A stretch of DNA of 64,000 nucleotides from Hymenobacter sp. BT559. Its GTDB lineage: Bacteria; Bacteroidota; Bacteroidia; Cytophagales; Hymenobacteraceae. The stretch lies in NCBI RefSeq assembly GCF_016427535.1, contig NZ_JAELXV010000008.1, positions 50,409 through 114,408 of the forward strand, read 5' to 3'. A program made the translations under genes and the position numbers. Of this stretch, positions 57,945 through 64,000 are shown piece by piece. How positions within the stretch are numbered: position 1 is the first letter of the stretch; the number at the start of each line of letters is the position of its first letter. The notes beneath the pieces were generated by a model that was given only the letters and a program-made list of their open reading frames with translations, did not search any database and had not been told where the DNA came from.

Positions 57945-58539
57945 GAAGACCATCCTTAAGCTCAAGCTCAATACCGACCCACGCTGGGTTGACATTGCCA
58001 GCAAAAACCTCGAAGAGATACTGGTAGACCACGCCTACTGCGAGCAGAAGGCAGCCAGCACTGGCATTTCGCTCATCGTGCACTACCCCGAAAAGGAGCG
58101 CCTCGTGGACGAGCTCACGGCCCTGGTGGCCGAGGAGTGGGAGCACTTCGACCGCGTGGTTAAGGAGCTGCGCAAGCGCAACCTGCCCCTAGGGCGCCCG
58201 CGGCGCGACGAATACGTGGTGCAGCTGATGGCCCACGTGCGCAAGGGCGGCCCCCGCGAGCGCCAGCTCATGGACCAGTTGCTGGTGTCGTCGCTCATCG
58301 AGGCGCGCAGCTGCGAGCGCTTCAAGCTACTATGGCTGCACCTGCAAGACCGCGACCCCGAGCTCAGCCAGTTTTACTACGAGCTGATGGCCAGCGAGGC
58401 CGGCCACTTTGTGAGCTACGTAGACCTGGCCAAGGAATACTGCGACCCCGCCGAGGTAGACGTCCGCCTGCAAGAACTGCTCAAGCTAGAGGGCGAGATT
58501 ATCGTGAACCTGCCCGTGCGCAACGACCGCATGCACTAG
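57943..58539 (+). CDS. miaE: tRNA-(ms2io6A37) hydroxylase MiaE
   Basis: This 198-residue di-iron monooxygenase hydroxylates the prenyl group on 2-methylthio-N6-isopentenyladenosine 37 in tRNA. Ferritin-like iron ligands are visible: E34 in DHAYCEQKAA, E65-x-x-H68 in EEWEHFDRV, E120 in SLIEARSCERF, and E152-x-x-H155 in ASEAGHFVSY. The start is GTG; the first two bases of this codon belong to the neighbouring dispersed repeat, so the leader is replaced by repeat DNA. The substrate of MiaE is made by MiaB, encoded about 10 kb away in the window. Confidence 0.93.
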   Translation: MKTILKLKLNTDPRWVDIASKNLEEILVDHAYCEQKAASTGISLIVHYPEKERLVDELTALVAEEWEHFDRVVKELRKRNLPLGRPRRDEYVVQLMAHVRKGGPRERQLMDQLLVSSLIEARSCERFKLLWLHLQDRDPELSQFYYELMASEAGHFVSYVDLAKEYCDPAEVDVRLQELLKLEGEIIVNLPVRNDRMH

Positions 58540-58548
58540 TGTATGGTC

Positions 58549-58642
58549 GTCATGCAGCGCGCAGCGAAGCATCTCGCGTGGCGCAGTAATTAATGACCTT
58601 AACAACGGTGCGAGCGAGATGCTTCGCTGCGCGCTGCATGAC
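58549..58642. repeat. Perfect 29-base inverted repeat between miaE and tsaE
   Basis: The left arm GTCATGCAGCGCGCAGCGAA onward (58549-58577) and the right arm (58614-58642) are exact reverse complements with a 36-base spacer. The sequence resembles a CATGCAGCGCGCAGCGAAGCATCTCGC-type dispersed repeat of related genomes. It could fold into a strong hairpin in the mRNA between the two genes, 25 bases before the tsaE start. Confidence 0.85.
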
Positions 58643-58667
58643 CAAGCATCTCGGTCAGCTATTTAAA

Positions 58668-59105
58668 ATGTCTACTCTTACAATCGATATTCCTACCCTA
58701 GAGGCCCTGCCTGCCGTAGCCCAGCAGCTAGCTGCCGCCATCGCCGAAAGCGGCCACTCGGTGGTAGCCTTCGAGGGCGAGATGGGCGCGGGCAAAACCA
58801 CGCTTATCCGGGCCCTAGGGACCGCGCTGGGCGTAGCCGACGATGTGAGCAGCCCCACCTTTGCCCTGGTCAATGAATACCGTAGTGGGCAGGGGCAACC
58901 CATTTATCATTTTGATTTTTACCGCATTGACTCTGAAGAAGAGGCAGTTCGCCTGGGTGCAGCTGAGTACTTCGATTCGGGGTATCTTTGTCTAGTGGAA
59001 TGGCCTGCCCGCGTGGCTGGTTTATTACCCGCCGCCCATTTGCAGGTTGAATTGGTTGTAACGGGCTCAGAGTCAAGACGATTATTCATTACTAAGTATC
59101 ACTAA
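58668..59105 (+). CDS. tsaE: tRNA threonylcarbamoyladenosine biosynthesis ATPase TsaE
   Basis: This 145-residue protein belongs to the P-loop ATPase family that helps TsaB/TsaC/TsaD make t6A at position 37 of ANN-decoding tRNAs. The Walker A motif GEMGAGKTTLIRAL is at about 37-50, the DFYR motif appears as HFDFYRIDS, and CLVEWPARV gives the conserved E-W. The start ATG at 58668 (MSTLTIDIPT) is chosen because upstream frames run through the inverted repeat. It is between miaE and the alanine dehydrogenase gene. Confidence 0.93.
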   Translation: MSTLTIDIPTLEALPAVAQQLAAAIAESGHSVVAFEGEMGAGKTTLIRALGTALGVADDVSSPTFALVNEYRSGQGQPIYHFDFYRIDSEEEAVRLGAAEYFDSGYLCLVEWPARVAGLLPAAHLQVELVVTGSESRRLFITKYH

Positions 59106-59226
59106 GCAAGTAGCACGCAGTACCCATCACGTATCGAATGCCGGCCTGCCGGGGTGTGCGACGCCCCACCTAGGGCTGATTTTTCTTCGATAATTGATAC
59201 TTATTCGTTGCTAGTTGAAAAAATAT

Positions 59227-60453
59227 ATGGCCGAACAGCTACCCCCCGGCTTCGGTGCGCTGGCCACCAGCCGCGCCTACTTCACCCAGGAGTCGATGCT
59301 GGCCGTGGAAACGCGCAAGCGCAAGCTCTTTATCGGGCTGCCCAAGGAAACCTCCTTGCAGGAAAACCGCCTGGGTCTCACGCCCGAAGCCGTGCTGCAC
59401 CTTGTGAATGAGGGCCACGAAGTGATGTTGGAAAGTGGGGCCGGCGAGCCCAGCAAGTACTCCGACCATGACTACTCGGAGGCGGGCGCTACCATCGCCT
59501 ACTCCACGGAGGAGGTCTACAAGGCCGATATCATTCTGAAGGTGGCCCCGCCCACGCTGGAAGAAATCGAGTTGATGCGTCCCGGCCAAACGCTGATTTC
59601 GGCCCTGCAAATGGGCACCATGACGCCCGAGTTCGTCAACGCCCTGGCCCGTAAGAAGGTCAACGCCATTGGTTTCGAGCTGATAAAAGACCCCAGCGGG
59701 GCGCGGCCGGTGGTGCGCGCCATGAGCGAAATTGCGGGCTCGACGGTGATGCTGGTGGCGGCTGAGTACCTGGCCCGCTCCAACGAGGGCAAGGGCATCA
59801 TCCTAGGTGGCATCACGGGGGTGCCGCCGTCGCAGGTCGTGATTCTGGGGGCAGGCACGGTGGCCGAGTACGCGGCCCGTGCTGCTATTGGCCTGGGCGC
59901 CGAGGTGAAAGTGTTTGACAACCACCTGTATAAGCTGCGCCGCCTTAAGCACAACCTAGGTGCCCAGCTCTATACCAGCACGCTCGATACCTTCGCCCTG
60001 AGCCAGCAGATTCGGCGGGCCGACGTGGTTATTGGTGCGCTGGCGGTGGAAGAGGGGCGCATTCCGTTTATGGTGCCCGAAAACATGGTGGCCAGCATGG
60101 CTGCCGGCTCCATCATCATCGACATCAGCATCGACCAGGGCGGGTGTTTCGAAACCAGCGAGCTCACCAGCCACAGCAAGCCCGTGTTTCGCAAGTATGA
60201 TGTGGTGCACTACTGCGTGCCCAATATTGCCTCGCGCGTGCCCCGCACCGCCACCAATGCGCTGAGTAATATTTTCACGCCCATCTTACAGGAAATCAGC
60301 CAGCAAGGCGGCATCAACGAGGCACTCTTTACCAACGAGCATTTCCGCTCGGGGGTATACATCTACAAGGGCTCGCTGACTAATGCGGCCATTGCCAAGA
60401 AATTTAATATGCGCTATAAGGAGCTGGGTCTGCTGATTGCGGTGCGCAATTAA
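59227..60453 (+). CDS. ald: Alanine dehydrogenase
   Basis: This 408-residue protein (ATG at 59227; a TTG lies four codons upstream) has the AlaDH/PNT N-terminal and NAD-binding domains. Diagnostic are IGLPKETSLQENRLGLTPEAV, the catalytic Lys and His region of VKALQ-like SALQMGTMTPEFVN, and the NAD loop VVILGAGTVAEYAARAAIGLGA. The substrate end IDISIDQGGCFETSE and HYCVPNIASRVPRTAT are present. It interconverts alanine and pyruvate with NADH. The Bacteroidota form has a long N-terminal lead (PPGFGALATSRAYFTQESM), which matches here. No partner gene is adjacent. Confidence 0.94.
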   Translation: MAEQLPPGFGALATSRAYFTQESMLAVETRKRKLFIGLPKETSLQENRLGLTPEAVLHLVNEGHEVMLESGAGEPSKYSDHDYSEAGATIAYSTEEVYKADIILKVAPPTLEEIELMRPGQTLISALQMGTMTPEFVNALARKKVNAIGFELIKDPSGARPVVRAMSEIAGSTVMLVAAEYLARSNEGKGIILGGITGVPPSQVVILGAGTVAEYAARAAIGLGAEVKVFDNHLYKLRRLKHNLGAQLYTSTLDTFALSQQIRRADVVIGALAVEEGRIPFMVPENMVASMAAGSIIIDISIDQGGCFETSELTSHSKPVFRKYDVVHYCVPNIASRVPRTATNALSNIFTPILQEISQQGGINEALFTNEHFRSGVYIYKGSLTNAAIAKKFNMRYKELGLLIAVRN

Positions 60454-60606
60454 TCACAGCCCCACGAAGCTACTAGCTCGGAGCACGGTGCAGCTAACTT
60501 AGGTGGCTGCGCTGTGCTCCGTATTGTTGGATAGCTATTTAGCCACAACCCTAGCCGATAGCCTGCCGTTGAGCTTCCTTCACGCAAGGCACCTAGGTAA
60601 CGGGTT

Positions 60607-61323
60607 ATGAAAAAGGAAGATATTATCTTCAGCGATTGGCAACGCTGGCTATTTGGGGAGGCGCCGCCTTCCTTCGTGGGCGAAACGGCCCTGCGGGCGT
60701 TTTTTATCTTCCTCATCATGGTGGTGATAATGCGTCTGATGGGCCGCCGCATGAAGGGGCAGATGTCGGTAACCGAGCTGGCCGTGGTACTAACGCTGGG
60801 CGCCGTAATTGCCGGCCCCATGCAGATTCCGACGGCGGGGCTGCTGCCCAGCGTGTCGGTGCTAGTAGCGCTGCTATTTATGCACCGCTTCACTAACTGG
60901 CTGGCGTACAAGTCGCGCCCCATGGAGCTGGTGCAGCAAGGCGACGCGGCGGTACTGGTGCGCGATGGCAACCTAGACCTGGCCGCCATGCAGCGGCAGG
61001 GCCTCTCGCAGGAGCAGCTGTTTGGCCAACTCCGCAATGAGAATATCGCGCAGCTCGGCGAGCTGCGCCGCGTGTACTTCGAGGCCAACGGCCGCCTTAG
61101 CCTCTACAAACTGCCCGAGCCGCAGCCCGGCCTAAGTGTGCTGCCGCGGGAAGATGCGCCGCCCGCCGCCATCAGCGGCCCCGCCCACAACAAGCAGGTG
61201 TGCGCCACCTGCGGCCACGTGCCTGCCCCCTCCGACCATGCAGGCACGCACTGCCTGCGCTGCCAAGCCCAAAACTGGGTGCCCGCCTCGCTAGTCAAAA
61301 CCGGGAAAGAAGGCAAAGAATAG
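60607..61323 (+). CDS. DUF421 (YetF-type) membrane protein with C-terminal zinc ribbon, copy A
   Basis: The product has 238 residues. N-terminal DUF421 helices at about 26-46 (ALRAFFIFLIMVVIMRLMGRR), 56-78 and 82-97 are followed by the domain with LVQQGDAAVLVRDGNLDLAAM and RRVYFEANGRLSLYKL. Then, after a Pro-rich linker, the tail holds C199-x2-C202 and C216-x2-C219, a zinc-ribbon pattern not typical of plain YetF. The following gene is a paralogue with the same layout. Related YetF-type proteins in Bacillus influence spore germination; a metal or redox link is speculative. Confidence 0.8.
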   Translation: MKKEDIIFSDWQRWLFGEAPPSFVGETALRAFFIFLIMVVIMRLMGRRMKGQMSVTELAVVLTLGAVIAGPMQIPTAGLLPSVSVLVALLFMHRFTNWLAYKSRPMELVQQGDAAVLVRDGNLDLAAMQRQGLSQEQLFGQLRNENIAQLGELRRVYFEANGRLSLYKLPEPQPGLSVLPREDAPPAAISGPAHNKQVCATCGHVPAPSDHAGTHCLRCQAQNWVPASLVKTGKEGKE

Positions 61324-61441
61324 GGGACCCCACAAGCTGGTGAGTACCCGCGCCGCGCTAGTCTATGCTCTAGGTGTTAGGTAGGTGAGCACGCCTTCAA
61401 AAGTAAACTCCACGTTATAATTCCTTCTAGCAGGTTCTGTT

Positions 61442-62143
61442 ATGCCGCCCCCCCCGCCTCCCCATATTACTGATTACATGCGCATTCTAATGGGCGATGT
61501 GCCCTGGAGCTTCCTGCTCGAATGTGCCCTGCGCCTAGTGGCCATGTACCTGCTGCTGCTAACGGGCCTGCGCCTGATGGGCAAGCGGCAGGCCGGCCAA
61601 ATCAGCCGCACTGAGCTGGCCGGTCTGGTGTCAATAGCCGTGAGCATCGGTATTCCGCTGCTCTCGCCCGACCGGGGGGTGCTAGCACCGGTGGCCATTG
61701 TGGCCACGGTGGTGCTGCTGCACCGGTTCGTGACGCGGTGGGCCGCCAGCCGCCCCACCGCCGAGCACTTGCTGCAAGGCACCGTCACGACGGTAGTCGT
61801 TGATGGGGTGATGCAACTGCCCATCATGGAGCGCGTGGTGCTCTCGCGCGAGCGGCTGTTTTCGCAGCTCCGCGGCGATAGCCTCGAGCACCTAGGGCAG
61901 GTGCGCCGCTTGTACATGGAGGCCAACGGCACGTTTAGCCTAGTAGAGGAAGACGAGCCCAAGCCGGGTTTATCTATTGTGCCGGGCTGGGACGAAGACT
62001 TCCGCAACCTGCAGCCAGTAGCAGCGGGGCAATTTGCCTGCTTACCCTGTGGGCAGGTGGTAGAAGCCTCCCAAGCGCCCGCCCAAAACTGTCCCCATTG
62101 CGGTGCCCGCGAGTGGCAGCCCGCGGTAGAAGCCCTAAAATAA
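61442..62143 (+). CDS. DUF421 (YetF-type) membrane protein with C-terminal zinc ribbon, copy B
   Basis: This 233-residue paralogue of the previous gene has helices at about 22-42 (ALRLVAMYLLLLTGLRLMGKR) and 54-95, the DUF421 core with RLFSQLRGDSLEHLGQVRRL and EANGTFSLVEEDEPKPGLSI, then C200-x2-C203 and C217-x2-C220. The zinc-ribbon cysteines are spaced as in copy A. The two lie 118 bases apart, in tandem, and may form a hetero-oligomer. A hairpin at 62284-62322 may end the transcript. Confidence 0.8.
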   Translation: MPPPPPPHITDYMRILMGDVPWSFLLECALRLVAMYLLLLTGLRLMGKRQAGQISRTELAGLVSIAVSIGIPLLSPDRGVLAPVAIVATVVLLHRFVTRWAASRPTAEHLLQGTVTTVVVDGVMQLPIMERVVLSRERLFSQLRGDSLEHLGQVRRLYMEANGTFSLVEEDEPKPGLSIVPGWDEDFRNLQPVAAGQFACLPCGQVVEASQAPAQNCPHCGAREWQPAVEALK

Positions 62144-62283
62144 ATACCTTCTGGGTAGACGGCTGCGTCATGCCTGAGGGTGGGGGACATAGGTGCCGAA
62201 CAAGGCAGGGCTTATCGGCCAGTGCCGTAAGAAATACTAGGGCTCGACAATAACCCCGTGCTTACGAGTAGAGTACACCTATA

Positions 62284-62322
62284 AGCAGTAGCCTGCCAGG
62301 TTAAAGCTGGTGGGCTACTGCT
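62284..62322 (+). terminator. Hairpin downstream of the DUF421 pair
   Basis: AGCAGTAGCC and GGCTACTGCT form a ten-base-pair stem with inner CCAG/CTGG pairing. No T-run follows directly, so it may be a weak terminator or a stabilising 3' structure. The rest of the 325-base interval 62144-62468 shows no gene. Confidence 0.55.
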
Positions 62323-62468
62323 CTGCGCCACACTTGGCGTACATCAGAAGCGCCCGCGCACAAACCGCCGTGCCACCGCAGGGCTAGGCTTGGTGCAGCA
62401 AGCCGCTGCTGGCGCACGCGCCTACCTGGCACGGGCGCTTGGTGTACTTTGTATTTCAGCACGCAATT

Positions 62469-63359
62469 ATGTCTTTCGCAACTACCCCGCCCATCCTTAT
62501 CACTGGCGGCAGCGGCACCCTAGGGCTGGCCTTCAAGCGGGTATGCCGCATCCGGGGCCTGCACACCATCACCCTCGACCGCGCCGCCCTCGATATTGCT
62601 GATGAGGCTGCCATTGCTCGCGCTCTAGGTCGCTATCAACCCTGGGCTGTGGTGAATGCCGCAGGCTATGTGCGCGTAGATGAAGCAGAGGCCGATGCCG
62701 ACCGCTGCTACCGCGAAAACACCACTGGCCCCGGTCTGCTGGCCGCGGCCTGCGCCGCACGTGGCGTGCAACTGCTCACGTTCTCGTCCGATTTAGTATT
62801 TGACGGCCAGCAAGCTACACCCTATCGCGAGGACAGCGCTCCTCAGGCCTTGAGCGTGTATGGCCATAGCAAGCTGCTGGCCGAACAAACGGTGCTGACC
62901 CAACTGCCCACCGCGCTGGTAGTGCGCACTAGTGCCTTCTTCAGCGCCTGGGACGAGCACAACTTCGTGTACCACGCCCTCACCGCCGCTCGCCGCGGCG
63001 AGGCCTTTGAGGCGGCCGACGACTTGCTCATCTCGCCTACCTACGTGCCCGACCTCGTCAACGTCAGCCTCGACTTGCTGCTCGACCGCGCCTACGGCCT
63101 TTGGCACCTTGCCAACGCTGGTACCTACACCTGGGCCGAACTGGCCCGCCTGGCCCTGCGCCTGGCGGGCCTCGATGAGGCGTGCGTGGTGCCACGCCCG
63201 GCCGCCAGCATGGGGTGGGCCGCCCGCCGCCCCCGCTACAGTGTGCTAGGCAGCGTGCATGGTACCTTATTGCCCAGCGTAGAAAGCGGCCTGCACCGTC
63301 ACCTACAAGACGAGCGCTTGCTGGCCCTAGCTAACCCGCCTGCCATACTGGTAGGGTAG
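62469..63359 (+). CDS. RmlD-like NAD(P)-dependent sugar-nucleotide reductase
   Basis: This 296-residue short-chain dehydrogenase starts at the ATG at 62469, so that PPILITGGSGTLGLAFKRV (Rossmann GxxGxxG) begins at about residue 8. Active-site features are VVNAAGYVRVDEAEADADRCYREN, FSSDLVFDGQQATPYREDS, and the catalytic YGHSKLLAE (YxxxK). It resembles dTDP-4-dehydrorhamnose reductase and related enzymes. Here there are no rml neighbours, so the nucleotide sugar is uncertain; sugar modification of surface polysaccharide is plausible. Confidence 0.85.
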   Translation: MSFATTPPILITGGSGTLGLAFKRVCRIRGLHTITLDRAALDIADEAAIARALGRYQPWAVVNAAGYVRVDEAEADADRCYRENTTGPGLLAAACAARGVQLLTFSSDLVFDGQQATPYREDSAPQALSVYGHSKLLAEQTVLTQLPTALVVRTSAFFSAWDEHNFVYHALTAARRGEAFEAADDLLISPTYVPDLVNVSLDLLLDRAYGLWHLANAGTYTWAELARLALRLAGLDEACVVPRPAASMGWAARRPRYSVLGSVHGTLLPSVESGLHRHLQDERLLALANPPAILVG

Positions 63360-63923
63360 AATGAAGTAGGCATAAATTACGTTGGATAGTTTAGGGTGTT
63401 AAATAGAACTATTATACATTCCATACTTATCTACACTATATCCTAAATGTACGCTTATATAGGCCCAGTCTACGCTAGCCATTGGTAATTAAGTAATACC
63501 GTTGCTGTATGGCTACTTATCCCGCATAGGCTTAAAGAAGCTGAGGTCTGTATGTTGAGTCAGTCGTATGGGGTGTAAAACTCTTGGACTGTAGCGCATA
63601 ACAGTAATAGCTCATAAATCATAGCCACCAAAGAACTTTTGCCTATAACAGGCGGCTAATACTAGCTTCTTCAAAGTCTACAGCTACCTAGGTAGCAAGA
63701 GCAAGTTCTTAAATGCAAGTATTGGCTTATTGTATATGAAATATTCGAACCTGATAAGCGAAGAGAAGGAAAGTCCCTTCACCATTTAGTAGAGGTAACT
63801 TCGCTATAGTTATGGTCAATTAAAGTTGCAAGGGAATCATCTTAGATGCACAGTGGTTAGTCATCTTCCTTAAAACATTCCTTTGTTGGCTGATGACAAA
63901 AAATAGTAAAAGGATGCAAGCGC
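63360..63923. other. AT-rich gene-free interval before a strong promoter
   Basis: No reading frame resembling a gene is seen in about 560 bases. The composition is clearly more AT-rich than the rest of the window. It contains several short A/T tracts that could act as an UP-like region or a nucleoid-protein site, and one CCTAGG at about 63688. Confidence 0.5.
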
Positions 63924-63953
63924 TTGCTTTATAAGAATAAAATCGTACTTTTG
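63924..63953 (+). promoter_or_regulatory. Strong consensus Bacteroidota promoter
   Basis: TTG at 63924-63926, exactly 19 bases, then TACTTTTG at 63946-63953, an exact match to TTG-N19-TAnnTTTG. The -33 region is embedded in a 12-base palindrome GCAAGCGCTTGC (63916-63927). Transcription would start at about 63960, and the upstream DNA is AT-rich. This is the best promoter in the window. Confidence 0.88.
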
Positions 63954-63957
63954 CACT

Positions 63958-63978
63958 CCCAATCCGAAAGAGACTGGG
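63958..63978 (+). other. 5' leader hairpin of the transcript leaving the window
   Basis: CCCAATC, a seven-base loop CGAAAGA, and GACTGGG form a stem with one mismatch at the start of the predicted RNA. Structured leaders right after a consensus promoter are typical for rRNA operons; the gene itself lies beyond the window edge. Confidence 0.5.
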
Positions 63979-64000
63979 TTAGCGGCTGACTCACTCGAAA

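Noticed and set aside
62144..62468. Possible tRNA or ncRNA gene in the interval before the RmlD-like gene
   Set aside because: I could not fold a cloverleaf. Only a simple hairpin at 62284-62322 is supported.
1..64000. CRISPR array, transposase, phage, restriction or other defence genes
   Set aside because: I looked on both strands and found no direct-repeat array with spacers, no transposase or integrase motif, and no cluster of defence genes.

Overview
The window is a chromosomal stretch of a high-GC member of the Bacteroidota, most likely Hymenobacter or a close relative (Hymenobacteraceae, Cytophagales). The evidence is Bacteroidota-type promoter cores (TAnnTTTG), Bacteroidota-specific families (putative porin, OMP beta-barrel receptor, the miaB / sigma-54 activator / lptE / secG cluster), groESL, and a GC content I estimate by eye at about 60 percent. 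No mobile element, phage, CRISPR array, defence island or tRNA was found. Most of the window is housekeeping and envelope genes.

Layout. 1-7.0 kb: 5' end of rpiA, slyD, large-subunit catalase katE, a beta-propeller lipoprotein, an SF1 helicase. 7.1-18.1 kb: GH125 mannosidase, a Yellow/MRJP-like lipoprotein, a JmjC-like cupin, an orphan LutA-like Fe-S protein, a GNAT, a SIMPL protein, an LLM flavoprotein, a CDF transporter, a 2OG oxygenase, dapA. 18.2-25.1 kb: polysaccharide deacetylase, cytosine-deaminase-like enzyme, M28 peptidase, an unpaired molybdopterin subunit of the xanthine dehydrogenase family, an AT-rich orphan lipoprotein. 25.1-32.6 kb, minus strand: dienelactone hydrolase, a metal/corrinoid receptor-like protein, a three-gene run (acyl-CoA carboxylase beta, small membrane protein, M42 peptidase), alkA-like glycosylase plus phosphatase, threonine aldolase. 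32.8-37.1 kb: acidic repeat-rich protein, yfcE-like phosphoesterase, NUDIX, lipoprotein, POT peptide transporter. 37.3-54.2 kb, minus strand apart from no plus-strand gene I can support: groEL, groES, secG, TPR protein, outer-membrane receptor, lptE, sigma-54 activator, miaB, pabB, TPR protein, zinc-ribbon coiled coil, nif3-like, SMUG2-like DNA glycosylase. 54.3-63.4 kb, plus strand: lpxK, putative porin, miaE, tsaE, alanine dehydrogenase, two tandem DUF421 proteins with zinc-ribbon tails, RmlD-like reductase. 63.4-64.0 kb: AT-rich gene-free DNA ending in a strong consensus promoter and a structured leader, probably for an rRNA or similarly strong transcript beyond the edge.

How genes fit together. 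Envelope biogenesis recurs (lptE, lpxK, secG, porin, OMP receptor). tRNA position-37 modification is covered by miaB, miaE and tsaE. Protein folding is served by slyD and groESL. DNA upkeep is served by the helicase, AlkA-like and SMUG2-like glycosylases and NUDIX.

The least expected signals are not genes. The palindrome CCTAGG occurs about 100 times by hand count, roughly five times expectation, and often supplies TAG stop codons and centres of terminator stems. A roughly 60-base dispersed repeat is found three times, each time touching the end of a gene; two copies form the inverted ends of a MITE-like unit. Other short repeats have apparently been absorbed into the ends of coding sequences (lpxK, pabB, a TPR gene). 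I did not find a convincing new multi-gene system.
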